DNA of 64,000 nt from RGIG5472 sp051867635 (GCA_051867635.1 JBJDYT010000006.1:38915-102914), one strand, 5' to 3'. Positions 40,664 through 49,472 are shown, numbered from the stretch's first letter. The notes: a model not told the origin generated them from the letters alone. Numbers and translations: made by a program.

Positions 40664-42706
40664 ATGAAACGACTGCGAAAAAAGGAGCCCTCTTCCGCCC
40701 TGCCCTCCCTCCGCTTCTGCCTGCTGCGCTTCCTCATGGGGGCCATCCTCAGCGCCAACCAGCTTTTCGGCGGCTACGCGCCCTTTGCGCTGGGCTTCGT
40801 CTCCGCCATGGGCGCGGGCAGCGGAGGGCTCGCGGCTCTGGCGGGGGTCTTCGCCGGCGGGGCGCTGTTCATGGATTTCTCCCGGGCGCTGCGGCTGGCG
40901 GCGGTGGGCATCCTCCTCTTTTCCGCCAACTCCACCTTCGCCGGGACGCGGCCCGCCCGCCAGCCCCTGTTCCGCCCGGTGCTGGCCTCCCTCCTCATGG
41001 GGGCGGTGGAGGCCATCTACCTCGTCACCGGCGAGGCGGGGCTGGTGGAGTCGGCGGAGGGCGTCACCGCCGTGGTGCTCTGCGGCCTCGCCGCCTATTA
41101 CTTCCCCGCCGAGGCGGAGCTCCGCGCCCCGGACACGCCGAAGGAGCGCCTTTCCTCCGCCGTGCTGCTGGCGGCGCTGCTCATGTCCCTGACGGAGGTA
41201 ACGCTGGTTCGGGGCGTCTCCCTGGGGCGGGTGCTGCTGGGGGCCTTCGCCATGTACATCGCCTTTCAGACCCCGCCCGCCACCGCGGCGGCGGCGGGGC
41301 TGGGCCTGGGCCTGGCCGTGGACCTGCGCATGGGCGGCGGCTCGCTGTTCTTTGCCGCGGCCTACGCCCTGGCCTCCCTCTTTCTCTCCTCCCGGCGGGA
41401 GAGCGGACGGCTTATCGCCGCCATCCTCTACGGCCTGGTGGTGTCTTTCTTCCTGCTGCCCGCCTCCGTCTCCCTGCGCCTGCCGTTGGTGGAGGAGACG
41501 CTCTGCGCGGCGCTGCTGTTTCTGCTGCTGCCCCTGCCCCGGCGGGGCGGGAAATACCTCTCCCCCCAGGACGGCGAGCCCTCCCCCTCCCAGCGGCTGC
41601 GCCGCCAGCTGGAGCAGACGGCTCTGGCCTTCCGGGAGCTGGCGGACAGCTTTCCCCGCGCCGCGGCGGCGGAGGAGAACCCCTCCGTCCTCTTCGACCG
41701 GGTGGCGGAGCAGGTCTGCCAGGGCTGCGGCCTCTGCGACGTCTGCTGGAAGAAGGAGTACCAGGCCACCTACAGCGCCTTCAACGACGCCACCGCCGCC
41801 CTGCTGCGCCGGGGCCGGGCGGAGCCGGGGGACTTTCCCGGCTATTTCAGCAGCCGCTGCCCCCGCTTCGCGGACTTTCTGGACGCGCTGAACCGGGAGC
41901 TCAGCGCCTTTTTGCTGCGGCGGCAGTACCGGCTCCGCCTGCGGCAGGCCCACAGCAGCGCCCGGGGCCAGTATGTGCAGCTGTCGGACCTGCTCTCCCG
42001 CACGGCGGAGGAGCTGACAGCCCGGGCGGTGGGCGCGTCGCGCAAGGCGCCCCTCGCCTATCAGGTGGGAAGCTCCCTGCGGCCCCGGCGGGACCAGCAG
42101 GTCAGCGGCGACAGCGTGGCCTGGTTCGAAAGCGACAGCGGCCGCATGCTCTACCTTCTCCTCAGCGACGGCATGGGCAGCGGCCGGGAGGCCCAGCAGG
42201 AGTCCGCCACGGCGGTGCGCCTGCTGGAGCGATTCCTCCGGGCGGACATGCCGGCGGAGGCAGCGCTGAGCACCCTCAGCTCCGCCTACTTCCTCCGGGG
42301 CGAGGAGGGCGGCGGCTTCACCACCATCGACCTGCTGGCGCTGGACCTGCAGACGGCGGAGGCGGTCCTTTACAAGTACGGGGCCGCGCCCTCCTACCTG
42401 CGGCAGGACGGGCAGGTGCGGCGCATCACCGGCGGCAGCCTCCCGGCGGGGCTGGAGAAGGAGGGGCAGACCCCGGACGCGACACGGCTCCACCTCGGGC
42501 GCGGCGCGGTGCTGCTGCTCATGAGCGACGGCCTTTCCGAGCGGGAGGACGACCGCTGGATCACTGAGCTGCTTCAGGCCTGGGACGGGCACAGCCCCCA
42601 GTCCCTGACGGCGCTGCTGCTGGCGGATTCGCTGCAGCACGGCGGCGAAAACGACGACTGCGCCGCGCTGGCGCTGCTGCTGGGCGGCGGCGATACGGAA
42701 GTATAA
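40664..42706 (+). CDS. spoIIE: Stage II sporulation protein E, PP2C phosphatase
   Basis: 680 aa from the ATG at 40664 after AAAGGAGG. About ten membrane segments (residues 15-290), a middle region with the Cys motif CQGCGLCDVCW near 348, and a C-terminal PP2C domain (YLLLSDGMGSGREAQQES near 500, LLLMSDGLSERED near 610, and ENDDCAALALLL at the end). SpoIIE dephosphorylates SpoIIAA to activate sigma F in the forespore. It is shorter than the 827-aa Bacillus protein but complete in domains. Confidence 0.95.
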   Translation: MKRLRKKEPSSALPSLRFCLLRFLMGAILSANQLFGGYAPFALGFVSAMGAGSGGLAALAGVFAGGALFMDFSRALRLAAVGILLFSANSTFAGTRPARQPLFRPVLASLLMGAVEAIYLVTGEAGLVESAEGVTAVVLCGLAAYYFPAEAELRAPDTPKERLSSAVLLAALLMSLTEVTLVRGVSLGRVLLGAFAMYIAFQTPPATAAAAGLGLGLAVDLRMGGGSLFFAAAYALASLFLSSRRESGRLIAAILYGLVVSFFLLPASVSLRLPLVEETLCAALLFLLLPLPRRGGKYLSPQDGEPSPSQRLRRQLEQTALAFRELADSFPRAAAAEENPSVLFDRVAEQVCQGCGLCDVCWKKEYQATYSAFNDATAALLRRGRAEPGDFPGYFSSRCPRFADFLDALNRELSAFLLRRQYRLRLRQAHSSARGQYVQLSDLLSRTAEELTARAVGASRKAPLAYQVGSSLRPRRDQQVSGDSVAWFESDSGRMLYLLLSDGMGSGREAQQESATAVRLLERFLRADMPAEAALSTLSSAYFLRGEEGGGFTTIDLLALDLQTAEAVLYKYGAAPSYLRQDGQVRRITGGSLPAGLEKEGQTPDATRLHLGRGAVLLLMSDGLSEREDDRWITELLQAWDGHSPQSLTALLLADSLQHGGENDDCAALALLLGGGDTEV

Positions 42707-42778
42707 AACCGCCCCGCCGCGGCAAGAATGACAGCAAAGACGACGCCGCTGCCGCGGCTTTGAAAAGGAGCGATTCGA

Positions 42779-43054
42779 TTGGTCAAAGGTGTATCCCGCC
42801 GGGTGGTCGTGGTGGACTCCCCCGACCCCCAGCTGTTTGAACAGGCAATCTTCATCGTGCGCAACGACGCCTTCGGCCGAAGCGGCGTTTCCTCCCAGCA
42901 GGTGGTGGCGGAGGCCGTGGAAGCGGCCTCCCGCTATGTCCGCGGTACGGAGCGGAGCCGGAGGTTTTCCCTCCGGCGTCTCCCGCCCTGGGCCTACGCC
43001 ATGGGCGGCGCGGGCGGCATCGGGCTTTTATGGCTGGCGGTGAGCCTGCTGTAG
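42779..43054 (+). CDS. Small membrane-tailed hypothetical protein
   Basis: 91 aa from a TTG at 42779 with AAGGAG upstream. Soluble N-terminal part (RRVVVVDSPDPQLFEQAIFI, SSQQVVAEAVEAASRYV) and one C-terminal membrane helix (AYAMGGAGGIGLLWLAVSLL), so it is probably tail-anchored. It lies behind spoIIE and looks conserved in form; no family is recognised. Confidence 0.6.
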   Translation: MVKGVSRRVVVVDSPDPQLFEQAIFIVRNDAFGRSGVSSQQVVAEAVEAASRYVRGTERSRRFSLRRLPPWAYAMGGAGGIGLLWLAVSLL

Positions 43055-43087
43055 TCTTCCCTCTCCTCTCTGTTTTCCTCCCCCTTG

Positions 43088-43122
43088 CGGGCGTGTGCCG
43101 ACGGCACGCGCCCGTCTTTTTT
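43088..43122 (+). terminator. Terminator after the tail-anchored protein gene
   Basis: GGGCGTGTGCC / GGCACGCGCCC stem with one G-T pair, then CTTTTTTT after GT. Confidence 0.85.
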
Positions 43123-43149
43123 TCACCGGCCGCGCGATGGCCTCCGCCC

Positions 43150-43179
43150 TTGGCAAGGACGGGCCGGGTGTGGTATAAT
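43150..43179 (+). promoter_or_regulatory. Promoter of dusB
   Basis: TTGGCA, 18-bp spacer, TATAAT, 44 bp before the dusB start. Confidence 0.75.
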
Positions 43180-43222
43180 GCCGCCGTATGATGAAAATTT
43201 TCGGAAAGCAGGTGTCGGCCTC

Positions 43223-44191
43223 ATGCGCATCGGCTCTGTCAAGATCGCCTCCCCCCTGGTCCTGGCCCCCATGGCGGGGGTAACGGACCTGGCCTTCCGC
43301 TCCGTCTGCCGGGAAATGGGCGCGGCGCTGAGCTGTACGGAGCTGGTCAGCTCCCGGGCTCTTTGCTATCAGGATAAAAAAAGCCGCCAGCTGCTGCAGC
43401 TGGCGGAGAATGAAAAGCCCGCGGCGGTACAGCTCTTCGGCAGCGACCCCGCCTGCATGGCGGACGCGGCGGAGATCGCCCTGGAGGCCTCCGGCGCGGA
43501 CATTCTGGACATCAACATGGGCTGCCCCGTGGGAAAGGTGGTGACCAGCGGCGACGGCAGCGCTTTGATGCGTGACCCGGAAAAGGCCGCCCGCATCGCG
43601 GAGGCCGTGGTAAAGCGGGTGCAGGTCCCCGTGACGGTAAAGATGCGCCGGGGCTGGGACAAGGGCAGCATCAATGCCGTGGAGCTGGCGAAGCTGCTGG
43701 AGGGCGTGGGCGTGGCCGCCGTGGCGGTACACGGCCGCACCCGGATGCAGATGTACGGCGGCGCCGCCGACTGGACCACCATCCGGGAGGTGAAGGAGGC
43801 TGTTTCCATTCCCGTCATCGCCAACGGCGACGTGTTCACCGCGGAGGACGCGGTGCGCATCCTCCGCTTCACCCATGCCGACGGCGTCATGATCGGCCGG
43901 GGCTGCTTCGGCAACCCCTGGCTGTTTGCCCAGGCCGCCGCCGCTCTCGCGGGAGAGCCGCTCCCCCCGCCGCCCACGCTCCGTGAGCGCTGCGAGACGG
44001 CGGAGCGGCAGTTCGCCCTCTCCGCCTCCGTCAAGGGGGAGCGGATCGCGGTGCTGGAGGCCCGGCGGCACTACGCCTGGTATCTCAAGGGCGTCCGCAA
44101 CGCCGCCTACTACCGGGAGAAGATCGTCCACATGGAGACCATGGAGGATGTGCACCGGATCACCGCCGGTATCCTGCGGGATTTGGCATAA
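43223..44191 (+). CDS. dusB: tRNA-dihydrouridine synthase DusB
   Basis: 322 aa from the ATG at 43223. FMN-dependent TIM barrel: LVLAPMAGVTDLAFR near 16, DINMGCPVGKVVTSGDGSAL with the catalytic Cys near 97, VHGRTRMQMY and IANGDVFTAEDA, and GRGCFGNPWLF. It reduces uridines in tRNA D loops. Confidence 0.95.
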   Translation: MRIGSVKIASPLVLAPMAGVTDLAFRSVCREMGAALSCTELVSSRALCYQDKKSRQLLQLAENEKPAAVQLFGSDPACMADAAEIALEASGADILDINMGCPVGKVVTSGDGSALMRDPEKAARIAEAVVKRVQVPVTVKMRRGWDKGSINAVELAKLLEGVGVAAVAVHGRTRMQMYGGAADWTTIREVKEAVSIPVIANGDVFTAEDAVRILRFTHADGVMIGRGCFGNPWLFAQAAAALAGEPLPPPPTLRERCETAERQFALSASVKGERIAVLEARRHYAWYLKGVRNAAYYREKIVHMETMEDVHRITAGILRDLA

Positions 44192-44257
44192 TCGTCCATT
44201 TTCTTTTTCCCGCTTTTGTGTTATCCTGTCTCTCGGCAGGTGCCATCACCCTGCCGG

Positions 44258-44298
44258 CAGGCTCTCATATAAGCCTGTCAACTAAAAAAATGGGAGAA
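44258..44298 (+). ncRNA. Candidate preQ1-I riboswitch of queT
   Basis: Stem CAGGCT/AGCCTG (44258-44263 and 44272-44277) encloses the loop CTCATATA; an A-rich tail with seven consecutive A residues leads to ATGGGAG, which holds the ribosome binding site. Loop and stem bases CTCTCAT (44262-44268) can pair with ATGGGAG (44290-44296) as an H-type pseudoknot. This is the plan of preQ1-I RNAs that hide the ribosome binding site of queuosine genes. Ligand-contact bases were not verified. Confidence 0.55.
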
Positions 44299-44304
44299 TT
44301 GCAT

Positions 44305-44811
44305 ATGAAACGTTTTTCCACCAAAGACCTAACGGCCGCGGCCGTCGTGGCGGCGCTGTACGCCGCCCTGTCCCTGCTGTCCGACATGCTGGGCCTCGCC
44401 TTCGGCCCCATCCAGTGCCGCCTCTCCGAGGCGCTCTGCGTCCTGCCGCTGGTGCTGCCCTCCTCCGTGTGGGGGCTGACGCTGGGCTGCCTGCTGACCA
44501 ACATCCTCAGCCCCTACGGGCTGCTGGACCTGGCGGTGGGCACCTTCGCCACCTTCCTTGCCGCGTGCCTGACCCGCCGCTGCCGCAGCCAGTGGACCGC
44601 CGTGCTGCCCCCGGTGCTGTGCAACGGCGTCCTGGTGGGCGGGCTCATCGCCTTCCAGACCGCGCCCGCCGCCACCTTCCTCGCCGCCTTCCTCTATAAC
44701 GGCCTCACCGTGGCCCTGGGCGAGGTCTTGTCCTGCGGCGTGCTGGGACTGATGCTGCTGCGCCTGCTGCGCGGCCGTCTCTCCCATCTGCTGCCCGGGC
44801 ACGGCGCATAA
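44305..44811 (+). CDS. queT: Queuosine precursor transporter QueT
   Basis: 168 aa from MKRFSTKDLT at 44305. ECF S-component-like membrane protein with the QueT motif LAFGPIQCRLSEALCVLPLV near 35 and LTNILSPYGLLDLAVGT near 70. It takes up preQ1/preQ0 or queuine with the shared ECF module encoded elsewhere. Adjacent dusB is also a tRNA modification gene. Confidence 0.92.
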   Translation: MKRFSTKDLTAAAVVAALYAALSLLSDMLGLAFGPIQCRLSEALCVLPLVLPSSVWGLTLGCLLTNILSPYGLLDLAVGTFATFLAACLTRRCRSQWTAVLPPVLCNGVLVGGLIAFQTAPAATFLAAFLYNGLTVALGEVLSCGVLGLMLLRLLRGRLSHLLPGHGA

Positions 44812-44821
44812 CATGAAAAAA

Positions 44822-44852
44822 CGCCGGCGGCGCTGCCGCCGGCGCTTCCTTT
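44822..44852 (+). terminator. Terminator of queT
   Basis: CGCCGGCGGC-GCT-GCCGCCGGCG followed by CTTCCTTTT. Confidence 0.85.
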
Positions 44853-44937
44853 TGTTCCCCGTCACTTTTTCCCCGCAAAGCGGCGGCGGAAGCGGGGGAA
44901 AAGCGAATTTTCCGGCCGTTTCTTCCCCGAAAAGGGC

Positions 44938-44966
44938 TTGACAAGCCCCCGGAAACAGGATAAAAT
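44938..44966 (+). promoter_or_regulatory. Promoter of rpsF-ssb-rpsR
   Basis: TTGACA, 17-bp spacer, TAAAAT. The leader of about 75 nt contains the arm CTCACAT/ATGTGGG around 45000-45020, a possible ribosomal-protein-binding structure. Confidence 0.8.
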
Positions 44967-45046
44967 AAGTAGGCTCGCTTATCAGCGGGCTAATCCTTGC
45001 TCACATTTGGCTATGTGGGCCATCAGACCAGAAGGAGGTGCAAAAA

Positions 45047-45343
45047 ATGGCTAAGATTTCTGCCAACTATGAGGTCGTGTACATCGTCGACCCTGCACAG
45101 GGTGAGGAGGCAATTGCCGCCACCGTGGCGAAGTTCAAGGACCTGGCGGAGCAGCACGGGACCAACGTGGAAGTGGACGAGTGGGGCAAGCGCAAGCTGG
45201 CCTACGCGATCAACTACAAGACCGAGGGCTACTATGTTCTCATGTCCTTCACCAGCAGTCCCGAATTCCCCAAGGAGCTGGACCGCGTGCTCGGTATCAC
45301 CGAAGGCATCATGCGCTCCATGATCGTCTGCAAGGGCGAATAA
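45047..45343 (+). CDS. rpsF: 30S ribosomal protein S6
   Basis: 98 aa from the ATG at 45047 (AGGAGGT upstream). Reads YEVVYIVDPAQGEEAI, then WGKRKLAYAINYKTEGYYVL, typical for S6. It heads the classical S6-SSB-S18 operon. Confidence 0.96.
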   Translation: MAKISANYEVVYIVDPAQGEEAIAATVAKFKDLAEQHGTNVEVDEWGKRKLAYAINYKTEGYYVLMSFTSSPEFPKELDRVLGITEGIMRSMIVCKGE

Positions 45344-45358
45344 GGAGGCGGGCGCGAC

Positions 45359-45808
45359 ATGCTGAACCGCATCATCATCATGGGCCGCCTGACCAAGGAC
45401 CCCGAGTTGCGCAGGACCCAGAACGGCACCGCTGTGACGTCGTTCTCCCTGGCGGTGGACCGGGACTTCAAGAGTCAGTCCGGCGAAAAAGAGACCGATT
45501 TCATTGATGTGGTCGCCTGGCGGAATACGGCGGAGTTCATCTGCCAGTATTTCAGCAAGGGCCGTATGGCCGTTGTGGAGGGCCGGCTGCAGCTGCGAGA
45601 TTGGAAGGACCAGAACGGCAACAACCGCCGCAGCGCGGAAGTCGTTGCCGATAACGTGTATTTCGGCGACAGCAAGCGCGACGGCGCCCCCATGGGCGGC
45701 GCCATGCCCGGCTCCGCCCCCGCCGGCGGCTACGGAAGAGCCCCCGCGGGCGGTATGCCCTCCGCTTTCGCCGAGATCGACGAGGAGGACGGCGAGCTGC
45801 CGTTCTGA
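45359..45808 (+). CDS. ssb: Single-stranded DNA-binding protein
   Basis: 149 aa. OB-fold start MLNRIIIMGRLTKDPELRRT and DFIDVVAWRNTAEFICQYFSKG, a Gly/Pro/Ala-rich linker (about 105-135) and the acidic protein-interaction tip EIDEEDGELPF. Confidence 0.97.
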   Translation: MLNRIIIMGRLTKDPELRRTQNGTAVTSFSLAVDRDFKSQSGEKETDFIDVVAWRNTAEFICQYFSKGRMAVVEGRLQLRDWKDQNGNNRRSAEVVADNVYFGDSKRDGAPMGGAMPGSAPAGGYGRAPAGGMPSAFAEIDEEDGELPF

Positions 45809-45853
45809 TCGAACGCCGAAGCGTTCCACCATTCTAACAAGGAGGAAACTTTC

Positions 45854-46108
45854 ATGGCTATGGAAAATGAAAACCGGCCTGCCCGCCCGATGAACCGCAA
45901 CCGCCGCAAGAAGGTCTGCCAGTTCTGCGTCGACAAGGCCACCTATATCGATTACAAGGATGCCGCCAAGCTGCGCCGCTACATTTCCGAGCGCTCCAAG
46001 ATCCTGCCCCGCAGGACCACCGGCACCTGCGCCATGCATCAGCGCCAGCTGACCGAGGCCATCAAGCGGGCCCGTCAGATCGCCCTGCTGCCCTTTGTCA
46101 CCGAATAA
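45854..46108 (+). CDS. rpsR: 30S ribosomal protein S18
   Basis: 84 aa. Reads KKVCQFCVDKATYIDYKDAAKL with the Cys pair of the zinc-binding S18 form, then RYISERSKILPRRTTG. Last gene of the operon; its terminator is part of the 63-bp direct repeat. Confidence 0.97.
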   Translation: MAMENENRPARPMNRNRRKKVCQFCVDKATYIDYKDAAKLRRYISERSKILPRRTTGTCAMHQRQLTEAIKRARQIALLPFVTE

Positions 46109-46120
46109 ATCGACATGGAT

Positions 46121-46160
46121 AAGCCCCGCCCGGACCGCACGGTCCGGGCGGGGCTTTTTT
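46121..46160 (+). terminator. Terminator of rpsF-ssb-rpsR
   Basis: AAGCCCCGCCCGGACC-GCAC-GGTCCGGGCGGGGCTT and a six-T run. The same hairpin, one base changed, lies at 59046. Confidence 0.93.
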
Positions 46161-46183
46161 GCGCCGCGGCGTCATACCCGCAG
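46121..46183. repeat. 63-bp direct repeat, left copy
   Basis: Identical to 59046-59108 except for position 46149 (C here, T there). It covers the terminator hairpin and 23 further bases up to CATACCCGCAG. Both copies have the same orientation and enclose 12.9 kb. After the copy, 46184-46347 holds no gene I can support: GC-rich spacer with small hairpins (GCCGGC-TTC-GCCGGC near 46327). Confidence 0.9.
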
Positions 46184-46347
46184 CGTTATCTTCGGGGCAA
46201 GCCAGACAGGCTGCTCCTTTCCCGCCCGCTCTTCCCCCTGCGTTAAATGCCCTGCCTCTTTCCCGGCCGTAGGAGGGGCCGCGGCCGAAAAACCGCCCGG
46301 AGCATTTGACGCCGTACACCCTACAGCCGGCTTCGCCGCCGGCGCCG

Positions 46348-46662
46348 TCAGGCCTTTTTCATCTCAAAGTGGATCAGCAGCGACAGCAGTGCCCGCAGCA
46401 GTATCACGGCCCCGAGAATGACCAGTTCCTGAAGGTTCCTGACCAGGACCGTCTTGAGTATCTCCGCCGCCATTTTGAACTCCAGCCCGGAGGCCATCCC
46501 TTGGGCCAACTCAAACTTGAAGTCGCACTCGCTGCGGCCGAACAGCCCGGCCAGATACTTCCAAAAGGCCTTTACCGTTGCCACGGTCACGATAAATATG
46601 CCCATCAGCTCACAGAGCTCGATGATGGCCGGCAATATGTATTCGATAAGCTCTTCTAACAA
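46348..46662 (-). CDS. DUF1622 domain-containing membrane protein
   Basis: 104 aa from a TTG at 46662; the frame stays open to 46770, but the extra N-terminal residues are unlike the family. Two membrane helices (EYILPAIIELCELMGIFIVTVATVKAF and LVILGAVILLRALLSLLIHF) and the conserved cytoplasmic segment LAQGMASGLEFKMAAEILKT. Function unknown. It is last behind the leftward MFS gene, inside the repeat-flanked region. Confidence 0.8.
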   Translation of the reverse strand: MLEELIEYILPAIIELCELMGIFIVTVATVKAFWKYLAGLFGRSECDFKFELAQGMASGLEFKMAAEILKTVLVRNLQELVILGAVILLRALLSLLIHFEMKKA

Positions 46663-46747
46663 GCGGCACCAGCCTTTCCCTCTCTCCGGCGGCTCCGAAG
46701 GCCGGAGAACACCGCCTATCTTTTTAAAAACTCCGCACAGGGGGAGC

Positions 46748-48316
46748 TCAGGAGGAGGCCCGTTTCGCACCTGGCGCGTCCTTGGGAAGGAACCGCACCA
46801 TGACGAAGCAGAGGACTATGCCCGCGGCGCACACAAGCCACGCCCGCTGGATGCTCTGTGCAAAAATGTCCCTGAGCTGGCGGACCAGCATCTCCGCTTC
46901 CGCGCGGTCTGCCAGACAGCAGGCTGCCTTTGTCGTCTCCTCCTCTTTCAGTAAAAATGCGTAGTCGCTCAGCAGGCTCCCCGCCGTATCCGAGAGTCCG
47001 GCGGTCTGCGCGAGGCGCGCCCCGGACAGAGTCGTCCACAGTCCCGTAAAGGCCAGATTGGCAAGGGAGCTGCCTATCGTGCCGCCGATTTTCTGTATAA
47101 AACCATTGGTCCCGATAGCCATTCCCACCTCGTCCTGCGGCACATTGTTCTGGAGGAACAGGGTAAAGGCATACACGAGATGTCCGGTACCGGCGCCGAT
47201 GCAGGCGTAGCAGGCCCCCACTGCAAAGGGCGGCGTCCCAACCTTGGTGAAAATCAACCCTGCGAAGCCCAAAAACGTGACTACAAGCGCCGCTTCCGTG
47301 ACGGCCCGCAGCCTCCCCGTCTTGGCAACGATGCGCCCGGAGACCACAGACGCCACCGTCATCGCCACGAACTGGACCGACATCAGCAGGCCATTGTCGA
47401 GGGAATCCAGGCAGAGGACCCCGGTGCCCAGAAGGGTCTTGAAGGTATTGAGGGGGTAGGTCGCCACATACAGTCCGAAGACCGCCGCACAGCAGACCAG
47501 AAAGAGACGGTTTTTGAACAGGGACAGCGGGATCACCGCGCCGGAGTTCCCTCTCTCCACAAGGACAAAGGCGGTCCCCAGCACCAGGGCGGCCAGCAGG
47601 CAGTGCCACGCCTTCGCTCCGGGCAGCAGGACTTCCGGTCCGTTGACCGCCAGGACGAAGGCCGCGCTGGTGAGACTCAGGAGGAGGATGCCCCACCAGT
47701 CGACCCTCTCGCGGCGGGAGAGCGCCGGCCGCGGCATGTAGGCCTGAAGCATGAGCAGCGGGACGGCACCGATAACAACGCCGATCCAAAACACCCAGCG
47801 CCAGCCCACCGTACCGGCCAGTATGCCCGCCAAGGGCGGAAAGATCGCCTGGGAAAGGCCCACCATGGTGGAATAGAACGCCACATATTTGGCCCGGGTC
47901 TCCGCCGGATTGATCTCCCCGAGAATAGCGACGCCGGTGGACAGGATACTCCCATAACCAAAGCCGATGACCGCGCGGGCAATGGTAAACTCCGCCATAG
48001 ATCGGACCAGCGCGCTGTACGCGGTACCCGCAAGACAGCAGGCGATCCCCGCCATATAGGCAAATTTTTTGCCGAGCAGCTGGCTCAGGCGGCCGGAAAG
48101 CGGCATGGCCACGGCGGCAAGCAGGTAGAAAAGATTCCATGACAAGGCGTAGTACCTGCTGCCGTCCGCAAACGCCACGATCATATCCGGACTGACAGCC
48201 GTTACGACAGCGTTCAGATACGCGGAGAAGAAGATCCCCAGCAGGGTCGCGACATTCACCCGCAGGCGCAGAGCCGTATTCTCAATCACCATAGCGATCC
48301 CCGTTTCGTGCAGCAC
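46748..48316 (-). CDS. MFS transporter, DHA2-type (14 TM)
   Basis: 522 aa, 14 predicted membrane segments, with motif A-like GRLSQLLGKKFAYM near 75 and motif C-like region at TMVGLSQAIFPPLAG near 148. DHA2 members are proton-driven exporters of drugs and hydrophobic compounds, including bile acids and steroids. Start either GTG 48316 or ATG 48292. It is the fourth gene of the leftward set, 60 bp after the alcohol dehydrogenase; likely exports substrate or product (inference). Confidence 0.9.
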   Translation of the reverse strand: MLHETGIAMVIENTALRLRVNVATLLGIFFSAYLNAVVTAVSPDMIVAFADGSRYYALSWNLFYLLAAVAMPLSGRLSQLLGKKFAYMAGIACCLAGTAYSALVRSMAEFTIARAVIGFGYGSILSTGVAILGEINPAETRAKYVAFYSTMVGLSQAIFPPLAGILAGTVGWRWVFWIGVVIGAVPLLMLQAYMPRPALSRRERVDWWGILLLSLTSAAFVLAVNGPEVLLPGAKAWHCLLAALVLGTAFVLVERGNSGAVIPLSLFKNRLFLVCCAAVFGLYVATYPLNTFKTLLGTGVLCLDSLDNGLLMSVQFVAMTVASVVSGRIVAKTGRLRAVTEAALVVTFLGFAGLIFTKVGTPPFAVGACYACIGAGTGHLVYAFTLFLQNNVPQDEVGMAIGTNGFIQKIGGTIGSSLANLAFTGLWTTLSGARLAQTAGLSDTAGSLLSDYAFLLKEEETTKAACCLADRAEAEMLVRQLRDIFAQSIQRAWLVCAAGIVLCFVMVRFLPKDAPGAKRASS

Positions 48317-48375
48317 AGCCCATAGCTCCCGCCATGGGCTGTGCTGTCTTTTGGTGTCCGGCCGACGCCGGCAGA

Positions 48376-49428
48376 TCAGTAATTCAGGCCGTCAAAGCGG
48401 ACGATGGCGCGTCCGTGAACCCGCAGGTTCTCAATGTCCTCGATCGCCTGCAGGAAGTCCTCAAAGGCGTAGTCGGTGTGTTCGTTGATCAGCTTGCCTC
48501 GCTTGGCCAGGTCCACCACCGTCTGTAGATCCTCCATGCTGCCGCCGCGCCAAAGGCGGACGTCACAGCCGGTCTTGTTGCCCATGGTCGCCCAGCTGAT
48601 GGGGAACGTACCGCCATACATGCCCGTAATGCTGACACGTCCGTTCATTTTCACGACCCGCGCCGCCAGGTCCATTGTCCACTGGTCGCCCTTGTAGTCC
48701 AGCACCAGGTCCACGCCCTTGCCGCCGGTGAGCTTCATGATCTCCTCATAGGCCCCATCGCCGGTCCTGACGACGTAGTCCGCTCCCTTCTTCCGGCTCA
48801 TCTCGATGCGCTCGTCCGCGGTCGCCACCACGATGACCGTGCAGGCGGTCAGCAGCTTGCAGTACTGCAGCGCAAAGCCCGCCAGCGCACCGGAGCCAAA
48901 CAGCAGGATAACGGACTTTCCGGTAAGCTTATAAAGGCTGCTGCGGACGGGGCCGAAGGATGCCAGGCCCGCGTCGCCCAGGGAGCACCACTCGCGGGGG
49001 TCCAGGTCGCCCAGAGAGACCAGCTCGCGGGGGCGAACGATCATGTACTGCGCCATGCCGCCCTGCTGCGCAAAGCCGCGGACCTTGTGCACCTCACAGA
49101 AATTGCTGTTGCCGTTCAGGCAGTTGGGGCAAAGGCCGCAGCTGGTGTTGGCGGAGGAGACAACCGCCTCCCCGACCTCAAAGCCGCAGTCCTCGGTGCC
49201 GGGTCCTTTCTCCACGACCCAGCCGGCGTTTTCATGGCCCGGAGTTATGGGGTTCAGGGGGAATTTCTTGTACTTTCCGCGGACGATCGCCACATCCGTG
49301 CGGCAGACGCCGGCGGAAGCCATCTTCAAAAGCAGCTCGCCGGGGCCGGGGGTGGGGATAGGGATCTCCCTAATCTCTGCTGCTCTGCCGTCGTCATAGA
49401 CGCACCAAGCCTTCATCATGCCTTCCAT
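48376..49428 (-). CDS. Zinc-dependent alcohol dehydrogenase (MDR family)
   Basis: 350 aa from the ATG at 49428 (CGGAGG upstream). Catalytic zinc ligands Cys42, His65-Glu66 and probably Asp152 (LGDAGLAS); structural zinc site Cys97, 100, 103 and 111 (CGLCPNCLNGNSNFC). Rossmann motif FGSGALAG near 177. It interconverts a secondary or primary alcohol and a carbonyl with NAD(P)H. In this cluster it probably acts on a ring hydroxyl/ketone of the same substrate as the flavin reductase; the substrate is not readable. Confidence 0.92.
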   Translation of the reverse strand: MEGMMKAWCVYDDGRAAEIREIPIPTPGPGELLLKMASAGVCRTDVAIVRGKYKKFPLNPITPGHENAGWVVEKGPGTEDCGFEVGEAVVSSANTSCGLCPNCLNGNSNFCEVHKVRGFAQQGGMAQYMIVRPRELVSLGDLDPREWCSLGDAGLASFGPVRSSLYKLTGKSVILLFGSGALAGFALQYCKLLTACTVIVVATADERIEMSRKKGADYVVRTGDGAYEEIMKLTGGKGVDLVLDYKGDQWTMDLAARVVKMNGRVSITGMYGGTFPISWATMGNKTGCDVRLWRGGSMEDLQTVVDLAKRGKLINEHTDYAFEDFLQAIEDIENLRVHGRAIVRFDGLNY

Positions 49429-49472
49429 ATGTAATCCTCCGATCCGTTAAATTTGATTGTTGAAAGCGCCGC

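Noticed and set aside
46098..46319. Short leftward open frame across the left repeat, similar to a frame at 58879-59100
   Set aside because: The similarity comes entirely from the direct repeat and terminator; there is no ribosome binding site and no protein-like composition.
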